DNA of 64,000 bases. It comes from Ilex aquifolium (Eukaryota; Streptophyta; Magnoliopsida; Aquifoliales; Aquifoliaceae). The stretch spans positions 30,110,811 through 30,174,810 of the forward strand of contig OX637403.1 of assembly GCA_951799425.1 (NCBI GenBank). The letters run 5' to 3'. Below are positions 11,433 to 22,991 of the stretch, one piece after another. Each line of letters begins with the position of its first letter. The first letter of the stretch is position 1. A program made the position numbers and the translations under genes. The notes beneath the pieces are model-generated. The model was not told where the DNA came from. It did not search any database and saw only the letters and a list, made by a program, of their open reading frames with translations.

Positions 11433-14400
11433 AAAAAATTAATTATTATTTTGTTGATTTAACGTATATCGTATCGTTTAAGTTGTATATATAGCAGCGT
11501 GAGATAACTTGACAAATCATAGTGCTACAATGTTAAAATCCATACGGATCAAAAGATTTACTGAAATCTCATTATATAATAGTGTTGCATTAACAAAACT
11601 ATTTATCCAACCATTTATCAACATTATAATTATAATTACTGGGAAAGCCTAAGTTGCATCCAACACATTGTTTACTAATTACTGGACAGGTGTCAAAAAA
11701 TATAATATCATATTATAGAGTAAGATGTTCTAGAGTAATATGCCCGATCAATAGAATCTTGAATTTAACAGCTTGAAAGGTATGCTATAAATAAGATCAA
11801 AATATGCTTCAAATAATATTTCATAACAAAAACTTAAAGACTACAAATCAACATTAAGATTAAGAAACTAAAACACTCAACTACAAAACTGGTAAAAAAA
11901 ACCAAAAATCATAATGAGACAAACCAGTTGGCAATAAATCAAACGTTCGGTACATTCAAACGTTTTTTACATTCATCTTGCTCTACAACCAAATTATGAG
12001 ATTAAAACTATTAGGAGTAGACAAATTAAATTAATCATAACAATAAGGTGGGCAAGTGAATAACACGAATTAAAAAACAGATAAGTATATACCAACATAT
12101 AAAGTGCAAGAAATAAATGAGAAACTATTAAAATGAACCTAAGGTCACGAATAAGAAGTGCAAGAAATGAGTAAAGTTTAAAAGATAACATGTGTATAAG
12201 TCATAATGATGTAAAGTCCAAATCTATTGTAAAAACTGAGAGAAAAAGATAGAATCAATAGTCATACCAGTTGACAATCTTTATTTTTTGTTCCTGGAGT
12301 AGAAGAGATTGCTTTTTCTTTCCCCTTAAATTTGGCATTCGCCAAAGCATCAGACTTTTTTTTCTCCTTCTATTATAGATGATTGTATGGGGTGTAAGAA
12401 AACGCTACTTAAAAGCAAAAAAAAAAAAAAATGAATGAGAAATAGGTGAGGTAACACTACCTCATGTATACGGAGACGATTTAGTTCATACTCATTGCGA
12501 ATTACGACTCCGACATTATTATGACGAAGTCTTCGAACCTGTAGACAAAAAAACATTGAATAGTAAATAAGCAAGGCAAAAAATTTAGATAAAAAGTAAA
12601 AAAATGATGAGTAAAAAAAACTTATCATACGGTATTTTCTAGATCGTTGTCCATCTGTCACGACATTAATGAAGATAAATCAAAATAAATAAGATATTAA
12701 AAAAATTAATAAGAGATGTTTACAGAGAGTAAAGAAGATGATAAACTTACACAGCCAAAAATAACGACATCATCCATTGGTCGATGATTGTGTAGTTGAA
12801 ACGGTGGTGACTACACAGTAAAATTACAATGATTTACATCAATTCATACAATTAACATGCAATCATAATCAAACTCAACATCCATTCCATCCTAACATTC
12901 ATAATAAAAAAAACTTATTTCATCATAACTATAAACCTATTTCATAAACTAACAACCTAACGTTCGTAACTAAAAAAAAAAAACATTCAATTAAACACCC
13001 AATTAAAAGACACCCAAATTAAACACCCAATTAATACCCCCTTTATACACAAACATTCAAAAACTGTTGTGCAGTGTGTGTGTTTGTGTGCAGATGTGTG
13101 TTGTTTTGTGTGTGTGATGTTGTGTGTGTACTGTTGTGTGTGTGTGTTTGGGTGAGGTATGTCGTGAAAGAGAGAGAGGGAGAGAGAGAAAGAGATAGAG
13201 TGAGAACACAAATTAAATACCCAAATTCCTAATATCCTTTACTCCAATTCAATATTGGTTCGAACACAATTTCCATAGTTCGAATCAAAAATTCATGTAC
13301 AGAGACCAAATGCCACTGCAAGACTCCAGAACCAAACACAAACCAACTGATGGACATTTGATAACAAACCGCACTAAGAAACTATTGTTTTTTCTCTAAA
13401 ATGTATTGCTTGTCTAAAATGTTCTCTAAAATCTTATAAATTTTCTCTAAAATGTTTTTTCTCTAAAATGATTTATACTATAAAAGTCTACTGCCACATG
13501 ACAATGTTGAAACTCAAATTAATCTAACTTAAGGAGGCCTATAAAAACCATGTCAAATGTAAAAATCATTAAAGCAACTCACAAAAACAAATTCACAACA
13601 ATCAGTACAAAATAATACTCAAACACTATATAATAATAACCCGTGCCTAAAAACACTATATAATAATAATAAAATATAATAATAATATAAAAAAACCCCA
13701 TTAATTTAGAAAGATCTACTTACCTAAAATAATGATATACCTCGTAATCATATGAAAATCAATTACATGCTCACCATCATGTCATAGTCTTGTCTAAACA
13801 CAAATATTTATTGACTACCTCAATAACATAAAAATATTATCGTTTCACAGTAATTATAGAGTACAACTTGGCACAAAATTGTAGTGATTAAACTAATATA
13901 CTCAGCCAACATTATGGAATCCAAAATTCAAATGTCGTTACGGAAAACACTATCTTAATTGTCCAAAAGAAAAAACAATACAACTAATCAAACAACAAAT
14001 TAGTTTTTTTTCTTTTTGAACTAAAATTAGACAGCAACTCAATAATAGTCAATCACAACTTTTATAGCGTGAAGCCTGGAACCATTTCAAAGGAACCAAA
14101 ACATTGTCAAGGTCTTAAATTCATCTCTAGACAAAATAAGAAATTCACATTTTCTATAAAAAAAAAAATCAAGCCATAAAAATCACATCATCTAAGAATT
14201 CATTTCAAACACATGATCTAGTTCGAGTTACGATCTGTAACACCTATGCGTGTGTAAGGATCATAACCACATAAATAAAACCACACGAAGAAATACAAAA
14301 AATAACCCCTTTTATGAGAAAATTCTTCACTTAATTAAAGCCCAAATGACACTATCAGTACAAAACCCAAAAAAAAAAAATAACCAAATTCACAACAATC

Positions 14401-15194
14401 AGTACAAAACTAAAACAACAAATTCACTTAGACAACACCAAATTCAAAGCATGTTACCCAAAACAACTAATTGCTAGAGAGAAAGTCGCAAACACAAAGT
14501 GGCCTTACATAAGAGTCAAATGTTCATCAAAGAATGGTTGTGTTATATATATAAAGCACAAAAAAATGATATTGGAAAGGCTGAAATGCTTGTAACCAAA
14601 CCGAAATGCTTGTACCCTTAAACAATGAAACCAAACCGAGAAACAATGAAACCATGAAACCATCCACAAACCCAAAACTTGAGAAGAAATTCCACAAACC
14701 CACATGCTTAGATTCCACAAACCCACATGACCGAATGAAACAATGATAGTGTCATTGTTTCATTCTTAGATTCCACAAACCCACATGACCGAATGAAATT
14801 CCAGAAATTCCACAAACCATCCACAACCCAACAATGAAACAATGAAAACATTTTCAGCCGCTGCCACTGCTACTTCGAAATTCCACAAACCCACATCGAA
14901 ATTCCACAAACCCAAATCAAAATTCTAACCTCAAGGTTTGAAACCCACAAACCCAAATTTATTATGGGTTTCGAAACCCTCATGGGAGTGAGACAGATTG
15001 GAGAGAGAGAAAGAGAGGGGGAGAGGGAGGTACCTGGCTTGAGCTGTCGCTGATCGCCGCTGGGCTGTCGCTGATCCTGGGTTGTACCTGAGTTGTCGCT
15101 GATCGCCGCTGTGCTGCCGCTGAGAACGTTGGTCGAGCCATGACAAAGGAGTGAGAGGTGAGTAGTGTAAGGGGTGTAAGGGGTCTGCATAGAG
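11433..15194. other. Helitron 5' region, noncoding
   Basis: No gene recognised; the short reading frames here are low-complexity. Noted content: TG and AG microsatellites at 13070-13200, repeated TTCTCTAAAATG motifs at 13386-13465, and imperfect tandem copies of ATTCCACAAACCCACATG at about 14690-14920. Confidence 0.6.
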
Positions 15195-16967
15195 TAGGGA
15201 TGTCAGTGGACCGGGGAAAAACGGGTATTCGTCCAAACCCGTCCCGTTTGGACCGGGGATGGACTATACGTATTGGACGGTGGACGTATACGGGGATACC
15301 CGTATAAACCCGTGCGGGGATGAAGGCGGGGATGGACCTACCCTTACCCCCGCCCCGTACCCGCCCCGCCCCGCCCCCGTTATACCCGTTTAATATATAT
15401 ATATATATACATATAAATATATAATATACGTAAATAAACTCCCAGATAACTTAAACCTAACACCTCTTCCTCTACCAGCACTCAGCAGCGCCGCCCACCT
15501 CTCTCTCTCTCTCTCTCTCTCTTCTCTTCCTCTAAGCTCAATCGCTGTCCACTGATCGCTGCTCCTCTAAGCTCAACGCCGACCGCTCCTCTCCTCTCAA
15601 CATACAGTGAAAATGTAATTTTGTTCTCCTGTTACCTGTAGCTTCTTCTTTTTAGTGTTTTTCTGTGATTTTAGTCCATTTGAGCTTCTGGGTTTTGTTG
15701 GGTTGGTGTTGAATTTCTATGGAATCTTAAAACAGTACATGGTTTGTAGATTACAGCTCATGTATGAAACAATTAGTGTGTGTGTGTGTTTTTATGAAAT
15801 GTTTGTCCCTCAGTGCAGAAGCAAAGCAAAAGCTATAAATGAGTCGGATCTTCACCTTCTTGTGGATCTAACAATCATCTCCTTCACTTGTGGCTTTTTT
15901 TCACCGCTTTGACTACATGATTTGAAAGTCTACAATTAGGGATCTTCACCTTCTTGGATGCTTGATTTTGATCTTATCTTATTGGGCTTTGTTTGTTTGT
16001 ATTTAATGTATTACTGTTATTATTCATTAGGCTACAATATCTTTATTCATTGAGGTCTTGGATTTGACCAAATGCCATATGGGTTTCAACCTCATTTCAT
16101 GTAGATTTGGTCTAAATTTTTTGAACTTTGCTGCTGCTGCTGTAATTATTGGTTCATTTTTTTTGTCAATACATTTGGATTTGTTTCGATTCTTAGTTGT
16201 TAATGTTCAGATTGTTTAATTTTAATTATGTCATTTCCTTTTGTTTGAATTGATTGTTCCCAGTGATGTCGAGAAATAAGTTTTTATATCACAACATTTT
16301 GAGGCCATATTACGGGATTATTATATGAAACTTGACTTTGGTGCAGATTTACATTACAACACTTTGTATTATCTGTGTAATGTGCTGCAAAAGGGTTGTC
16401 GGTTTTCTTTATTTGCATCATAGGAAGCTTATTTTGTCACTTATGAGATCACAGTCTCCAAAAATTCGATGCACCTGAGTTTCACTTGTCCATAATTGTG
16501 CACTGGAATCTGGAGTGTCATTCTATCTTCAATACTATGTTGGATTTTATCTCATTCGTTTTTTGTGGTGTTGCATCAAAATCTATGGAACTTAAAATTG
16601 TGACTCTGGTTTAAACATTGACACTAATAAACAGTTTGGAATAGTTAATCCTCTTAATGAGCATTTTATATAAAATGTTGTTGGATTTATTTAAAATTTT
16701 AGATTATGTTGGCTTTGGCTTTGGCTTTGGCTTGGGCTTGGGCTTGGGCTTGGGCTTGGGCTTGGGTTTGGGCTTGGGCTTGGGCTTGGGCGGGTACGGG
16801 GGAAACGGGGACGGGGGCGGGGATTAGAAATTTACCCGCGGACGGGGATGGGGATGAAAACTATACCCGTTAGCGGGGGTGGACCGGGGATGGACGAAGT
16901 TTTTTTAAGCGGGTACGGGGATGAAGACTGCACCCCCCGCCCCCGCTTCGGTCCACTGACATCCCTA
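15195..16967. mobile_element. hAT-type DNA transposon, non-autonomous, nested in the Helitron
   Basis: Perfect 19-bp terminal inverted repeats TAGGGATGTCAGTGGACCG, flanked by a perfect 8-bp target duplication GCATAGAG (15187-15194 and 16968-16975), diagnostic of hAT. Subterminal regions are strongly GC-rich with repeated GGGGACGGGG and CCCGTACCCG blocks, unlike the AT-rich surroundings. The centre (about 15430-16700) has a CT-rich leader-like stretch and AT-rich sequence with no transposase. Confidence 0.93.
16708..16792. repeat. GGCTTT/GGGCTT hexamer minisatellite
   Basis: About 14 tandem hexamers that shift from GGCTTT to GGGCTT along the array, inside the hAT element next to its right subterminal GC-rich block. 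Confidence 0.88.
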
Positions 16968-17360
16968 GCATAGAGTATAGGGATGGGTAGCGTGTAGGTG
17001 GGTAGCGTGTAGATTGCTGCTGTGTTGAGCCATGAGCCATGGCAGAAGAGGTGACTGGTGACTGGTGACCGGTGAGCAGTCTGCTGGAGAAGAGAGAGAG
17101 AGAGAGTAGTCGTGTAAGGGTAGGGGTGGGCAGCGTATAGGATTGGGTTTCATTTGGGCGGGATTTTTTGTTATGTGAGATGAAATGTGGGCCATTAGAT
17201 TCAATTAGAAGAATTAGATAAAATCTAGACCGTTGAGATAAAATTAGAATGAATCTGAGCCGTCCTTGTGCTTTTCCAAATGAATTTAAATTAAATTAAA
17301 TTTTGAAGTGAAAAAAGATTCAAATTAGGTTCTATCTTATTATTATAGATTAAATTGGGT

Positions 17361-17482
17361 AGTTGTATAGATACCAATGGGTCTTTGGTATAATGATATT
17401 CCTTACATTGTGAAAGCTTTGCCTTCTTGAGGTCAAGGGTTCAAGCCCCCTTCCTCCCTCCCCCACCCCAAAAAAAAAGAAG
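17361..17482 (+). mobile_element. tRNA-derived SINE-like insertion in the CACTA element
   Basis: About 115 bp with a pol III box-B-like GGTTCAAGCCC (about 17430), a box-A-like region upstream, a C-rich stretch and a run of nine A. It is flanked by AGTTGTAT direct repeats (about 17361-17368 and 17482-17489). Confidence 0.62.
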
Positions 17483-17874
17483 TTGTATGTAGTGTATATA
17501 TGCATAGGGTATATAACATTGGTTATCAACGGTCTATAAAAATTAAAAAAAAAAAATTTTGTGGCGGCATCGTTGCTGTCATAAATATATCTTCTGTTAT
17601 TTACAATAGCCAAATATGGTATTTGAGGCAGCACTTTTGCCGCTGTGATAAAAACAAATGTGTCGGATTTTTTGTGACAACTTATTTACGACAGGGTCTT
17701 GCTACCGTAAATATTATTTGAGACAGACTGTTGCTGCCGTAAAAAAATTTTGAGACCACACTTATTATGGCGAGGCAATGCTGCCACAATGCCGCCACAA
17801 AAAATATTTGTGACAGCAAATAGACCTTTTATGACAGCACTTTACCACCGTAAAAACCCTTTTTTCTTGTAGTG

Positions 17875-17977
17875 GATGGGCTTGATGCAGCCAAATAGTC
17901 CTGCTTTGCTTGGAGGAAACCATGGACGTGAAAAAAATGAAAAATACTATGGAGAGGATGACAGAGAGGCTAAGCAT
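17875..17977 (-). pseudogene. CuAO exon-1 relic A, signal-peptide part
   Basis: Encodes MLSLSVILSIVFFIFF on the minus strand, in register with the CuAO signal peptide ([15 protein letters not shown]). It is frameshifted just after, in an A-rich run with one more A than the real gene. It is the other half of the relic interrupted at 4842. Confidence 0.78.
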
Positions 17978-18211
17978 TAACGTTACTTAGACATAATTTT
18001 TTGACCTAATCAATCATAAACATTAGATTGAAAATGGATCTCAATAAATATTGAGACTTACTATCAATTCAATGATTATTAATAATTAAATTAATAAATT
18101 AGATTCAAAAAACATTACTCTAAAAGATATGAAGTGGTTTTCTCTCTCTCTCTCTCCCACTAATACTTTAATAGGGGATGGTGAATTTTCACCTAATAAG
18201 CTGGTTATTAA

Positions 18212-18394
18212 GGGTAATGTTACAAAACTCAAATGAAACTCAAAAAGTTGTAACCGAAATGCATATTATTCTTTGGATGAGTGGATTCCATCAATTTTTT
18301 CAGTAGGACCCACTCATCTCACACTCATTTAAGGGATGATATTCATTTGAGTTTTAACTTTTGGGTTTCATTTGGGTTATATGGTATTTTCCGA
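18212..18394. mobile_element. MITE, about 183 bp, private to unit I
   Basis: Ends carry inverted CAAATGAAACYCAAAA blocks, and the element is flanked by TTATTAA (18205-18211 and 18395-18401). Unit III has the intact empty site (about 52525, GGTTATTAATACG). hAT-like by target length. Confidence 0.72.
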
Positions 18395-18667
18395 TTATTA
18401 ATAGGAAACGTATTAGAAAATGAATGGTACATGACCCTTTTGGACCTAGGAGGATTGGGTTTTGAAGTCGAAAAATATGACATTAATATTAGTATGAATG
18501 ACTTGTTTTTTATTCGTTCCAAAAAAATTAATTAAAATATATATAAATTAATTCAAACACTCCTATTAAAAAAAACAAAAAGATAATGCTAGTGCGTCGG
18601 AAGTTACAACGATGAAAAAGACAATCATGGTAGGGGTCCGCTCCACATGGTTGGATGGGATCTTTTA

Positions 18668-18669
<2 letters not shown>

Positions 18670-18698
<29 letters not shown>
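18670..18698. repeat. Poly-C homopolymer, unit I
   Basis: About 29 consecutive C following GGGGTCCGCTCCACAT. The same position has about 34 C in unit II (40347-40380) and about 17 C in unit III. Confidence 0.8.
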
Positions 18699-18699
<1 letters not shown>

Positions 18700-18712
18700 C
18701 CTTTTTTCTCAC

Positions 18713-19750
18713 ATATAAAGTAGCTAGAAAAATTTGTTTTGAGTTTTTCACGGCTCAGATTACTTTACGATTATGGATCTAATGGTCCTCATGCGAAATT
18801 TTTTTAAGACTCTTATCTTTCATCTAACTCTCTCTAACTGATACAACTCTCTTTCCTTAATTGGACTTTCATTCTTTTTACAACTCTAAGACTCTCATAT
18901 CTCATATAACTCTCTCTCTATCTCTCACACGTTTTAAACACTCTCCCTCTCTCTTGGACGGTTATATATATAATAATAACAAAATACATCTAATACCCAT
19001 TAAAACTCTAAAAATAAGGATTATTCCTAACAAATTATAGGATCATTAACATATGTCATCCTATATATATATTTATATCTATATGATCCTAATTAAATTT
19101 TCATTCCTTTTACACCTCTCTCTCACACACATTTTAAACACACACTTTTATCTCTTATATAACTCTGTCTCTCTATTTACCTCATACTCACACACACACA
19201 CACACATACACTCTCTCTCTATCCTAAACACATATAGTAATAAAATAATAGGAGTTGGAGAGTTTGGCTTGGATGGCTATATATATATATATTAATAACA
19301 AAATACATCTAATATCCATTAAAACTCTAATAACAAGGATTCTCTAACAAACAATTTAAACACACTCTTCCATCTCTCATATAACTCTCTCTCTCTCTAT
19401 TTCATACTCTCATCTCTCACATGTGTTATCCCATCTCTCATGTAACTCTCTCTCTCTCTTTATATATACACCCGCCAATATCGACTACTACCTAAAAAAA
19501 AGAAGATATATTTTAAAGTATAATAATTAAATATACAAATTGTGTACATGTTGATATTTTTTAGGGGTTGTGTTTTTAGAGGAAGTTTTGTTAAAATTTT
19601 TTAGAAAATAATATTTTCAAATTGATTTTGAATTGTGTAACTAAAGAAAATAGTAAAAAATAAAGTATTGTTTGAAAATATTTATATTGCATGACTGGTG
19701 CTCGAGATTTTTTAAGTTACTTAGTGCCTTTAAGCACGGGTTATTACTAG
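18713..19750 (+). mobile_element. Non-autonomous Helitron, unit I
   Basis: The 3' end reads hairpin GTGCCTTTAAGCAC, then GGGTTATTACTAG, followed by host T. The left end is inferred at ACATA/TAAAGTAGC from the matching unit III site, where the full start TCTATATAATAAAG is present; here the first bases seem lost. The interior is AT-rich with many CTCTCT and ACAC runs and no coding capacity. Confidence 0.65.
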
Positions 19751-20174
19751 TATTTAATATAACAGATAACAAACCAACTACTTTTACATTTCTCAATAAC
19801 AAATAACTCCACTAAAGCATACTTATCTCTCTCTTACATCTCTCTTATTTTTTTAATGTCCACTCTATTTTTAAAATACGTAATTAAAGATAAGAAAAAA
19901 AATAAATATCACAATCAATATTCAATTTTTAATATTATAAAATATATTTAAACACGAAATTATTGCTAGTTATTGAATATTGGGAATGTTAAAGATAGAA
20001 TCACACACTACTTTCACATGACGAAGACAAGAAGTCAATATATTTTTATCCCTCATGAATGCCTTTGATTGGATCGATGAGGAGATTAGTTGAAGTGCAC
20101 ATAAACTGGTCCAGACAGCCCTGATAGTTGAATAAAAAAAAAAAAAAGTAATACACCTATGACATTGCTGGAAG

Positions 20175-20706
20175 TAGGGGTGACAATCGTGTTGTATCGG
20201 ATGGTGTTTGTGTCGTGTCATTTCAGGTTTGTGTCGAGCACTAGTCAACCCTAACCAAGCCCGTTTAACTAATTATGTCGTGTCAACTTATTTATTTTCG
20301 AGTCGTATTCATATTGACTCATATAACCCGTGAATAAAAAATTTAACGCTCAATTTTTTGTCTAAATTTTATTATCACTTAATCGAACTTATGCTCATAT
20401 TTTTTTATAAACTAAAAATTAACTTAATAAATATAATAATAAAAATGAATAAAAATATCTTTTTTTTTGTACAAAAATTAGGTTACTATTTGATAAAATA
20501 TAACAAAAATTTGACATTTTATTCTTATAATACTACTTAAACATATTAATCGTGTCAATTTCAAATTCGAACCCAACTCATTTATTATTCGTATTAACGG
20601 GCGTGTCGTATAACGGTTCGTGTCGAGAAATAGTCAACTTTAACCCACTAATTTTATGTCGATTTCGAATCATATTTTCTTATTATGTTAGAAATTGTCA
20701 CCCCTA
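20175..20706. mobile_element. hAT-like MITE, unit I
   Basis: 532 bp with inverted ends TAGGGGTGACAAT and ATTGTCACCCCTA. The flanks GCTGGAAG and ACTAGAAC are a diverged 8-bp duplication; the unit III copy preserves GCTGG on its right. The interior is AT-rich without an ORF. Confidence 0.78.
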
Positions 20707-21585
20707 ACTAGAACCCTGAAATGCAACTTTTGGGTGGAATCATAAATTATAGTTTTTGAAGAAAATTGGAAATTTCAATTAGTGGCGGAGTTGATTAGCA
20801 AGGTGAATGAGGGAGATGGTGTTAGCTCTTGGCATAAGGAGAGTGGAAAGCAATACCATCAAAGAGGGAGAGAGGAAAGCAAAAATAACAAGGAGATACT
20901 TTGTTTGGATGCATATTTGAGTAATTTTGTATTTTCTGTCAATTACAGTGGTTAATTTAAAATTAAAGGGTAATTTTTTAAAATTAAAACTTAAGGGATT
21001 TAATTGCAACATGACCATAATTGGAGGCCTCAATGTGTAATTAATCCTCAAAAGAGTATACCTAACCGTAAATATCAAAATGCTCCTTGTAGATTGATGG
21101 ATAAGGTATTAATGATGATGGATTAATTATGGTTTCAATGGATTGTCAAAATTTAAATTCAAGTCATCTGAATTTACAGTTCGTCCTTATTATCACCGTA
21201 GTAGTAGGAATATTACACCAATCTAACACACCCATGGCCATTGGTGGCGAACACCAACGTCAATCATCCTTAAATCCCAGTTAAACAAATAGGTCATATG
21301 TCATCGTGTAGCCACCGCCTAACTGCCATCAATTGCCATCCATCAAGCAAAAGGAAAAATGAAAATAAGGACAGAAGAAGAATAAGCCCTTTGCCTATAA
21401 ACCAACCACCACCCAACCCAACCACCGCTGTTGGAAATGTAGATCCACACTGACCAACCAACCACCATTTTTGGAAATGTAGCGCCACACAATGACCACT
21501 CCCAACCTCGAGAAGAGCTCCAAAGTCCACACAAAATCCTCTCTAAATTCTATCAAAAATCCGACTAGAATTACATTGTAACTTG
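20707..21585. other. Unit I spacer without a recognised gene
   Basis: Repeated at 41486-42352 and 59404-60173. The minus strand has a 78-codon frame starting MDFGALLEVG that is nearly unchanged in all three units, but it has no recognisable domain, and recent duplication alone explains the conservation. Confidence 0.55.
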
Positions 21586-22347
21586 CAGTGTGTTTGGTAC
21601 GGTGGAAAAATGGGTGGAAGGAAAGTGAGGAAGGAAAATAGAAGGGAAGGAAAATGTTTCCATTGTTTGGTTTGAAATGAAAGTATGAGGGAGTGAAAAG
21701 TGGGAGGAAATCCTATCCTTCCAACCCACCAAATATTTTCAGCCCAAATTTGGGCGGAAAGTGGAGGAAAAAAGTGAAGGCAAGACAATAATTTTTTAAG
21801 TTGACCTTTTTACCCTTTACTTATTGGATATATTTCATTCCCAATTCCCACTTGAAGCTCACCACTCTTTTTTAATGTTATGATTATAGAGTTTAAATAT
21901 TATTTTTAGTTTTGTATCTTAATTTTTTTATCCAGGAAAATACATCAATGCGTAAATTCTTTTTATATTCTTATTTTTAATTAATGTCATTTTGACATTT
22001 TTTAATTAATAGTTAGAAATCATTCAAAACAAAATTAATTCCTCCAAAATTAATTCGTAACAAAAATAAGAGGATTAAAAGCTTTTTCAAATTAATTGGA
22101 TTGATTTGTAATAAAAAAATCACTAAATATATTTAAGGGTAGAATTATAAATTGGGCATATATGTTTTTTCTTTCCTTTCCTTTCAATTTTCATTCAATA
22201 CCAAACGGATGAAAAATATATCCCTTCTATTTTCCATCCCTCTTACCAAACAAAAAGGAGGAAAGCTTTCTTTCCTTCATGGATGGAAAGCTTATTCCTT
22301 TCACTTTTCTTTCTTCCTTCTTTCCATCCTTCGTACTAAACGGACCA
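21586..22347. mobile_element. MITE with GTTTGGTACG ends, unit I
   Basis: 762 bp, left end CAGTGTGTTTGGTACGG, right end imperfect inverse (CGTACTAAACGGACC), flanked by TTG (3 bp). Unit III has the undisturbed site AACTTGGGGTTC at about 60171-60180. The GGAAGGAAAG-rich interior is noncoding. Confidence 0.75.
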
Positions 22348-22421
22348 TTGGAGTTCAACCTATTCAACTCATAACTGTGGATAAAACACCACTTCCACCC
22401 AATCTTCGTCCCGATTCTATT

Positions 22422-22991
22422 AGATGAGTCCAGATTTAATTGGATCAAACTTAATTTATGAAATAAACCCAAATCAGCTAAAAGACAGGTCAAGTCCAGT
22501 TTATGGATGTGGCCCGATCTAAAGTTCAAAGGATTCAGGAAGATTAGCATACATGGAGAGTAACTACTGGGAGAACCACTCTCTCAAATCAAGACTATCC
22601 CTAATTGTGTCTATCCTAATTGTAGCTATCCTCCCCGAAAAGCTAGTAACCTACCTTTCATGCCACCGCCTCAACTAAGACTCTATACCTATAAATTGTA
22701 AGTCTTCTCCACAGGAGGGGCATCTCTCTACACACATTTTACACAATTACATCTCTCAGAGTCACGTATCCACACCTAGAGCTTATTTTTACTCATTTTC
22801 TACCACCTGCTATTTTATCAATAAAGTCCTCTGATCACCGTTACCGTCTTCAAAGTAGAGTAGGTCACACTGACCGAACCACTCTATATCTGTGTATTAC
22901 CTATATTAATCTCAACTTTATATTTACTGCATTTATTACCTATATGAATTACTCGACATGAGGTGCATAAATTCAATTTTGTGCATCATCA
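22422..22991 (+). mobile_element. Solo LTR, family 2, unit I
   Basis: 570 bp, flanked by CTATT (22417-22421 and 22992-22996). The start is AGATGAG, probably a mutated TGATGAG; the end is TTGTGCATCATCA. It contains TATA-like CTATAAATTG and AATAAAG. The last 19 bases (TCAATTTTGTGCATCATCA) match the end of the LTR next to the gypsy element at 56139, so the families are related. Confidence 0.78.

Larger units (their letters stand above)
5129..17349 (-). mobile_element. 12.2-kb Helitron nested in the CACTA element
   Basis: On the minus strand the 5' end is TCTATAATAATAAGATAG and the 3' end is CTAG, preceded by the hairpin CCGTGCCTTCAGGCACGG and an 11-nt spacer. It sits between A (5128) and T (17350) with no target duplication, the Helitron signature. 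It encodes RepHel (6641-11382) on the same strand. The rest is AT-rich noncoding DNA plus a hAT insertion at 15195-16967. A degraded Helitron-like 3' end may lie near 13640-13665. Confidence 0.9.
4843..17874. mobile_element. CACTA (En/Spm-type) element, non-autonomous, carrying a Helitron
   Basis: The left end is CACTACAAGAAAAAAGG and the right end its inverse CCTTTTTTCTTGTAGTG, flanked by the 3-bp duplication GAT (4840-4842 and 17875-17877), as expected for CACTA transposons. Both ends carry short subterminal repeats of the GTGGCGGC / GCCGTCAC kind. Without the Helitron at 5129-17349 the element is only about 0.8 kb and encodes no transposase, so it must have been mobilised in trans. It inserted in CuAO relic A. 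Confidence 0.9.

Noticed and set aside
15655-15912. 85-codon plus-strand frame in the hAT element as a captured gene
   Set aside because: No recognisable family, AT-rich with an unremarkable start; hAT capture of a gene leader is possible but not supported by the protein.
17361-17450. tRNA gene
   Set aside because: Only the box B is convincing, the cloverleaf stems do not close and an A-tail with flanking repeats follows, so a SINE is the better reading.
17350-17634. Minus-strand frame with GRGLEPLTSRRQ
   Set aside because: Translation of a SINE-like insertion containing the box-B-like sequence; common artefact.
21294-21530. 78-codon minus-strand frame MDFGALLEVG repeated in all three units (also 42061, 59885)
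   Set aside because: No domain, no partner exons and no start context. Conservation is explained by recent segmental duplication; overlapping frames are equally conserved.
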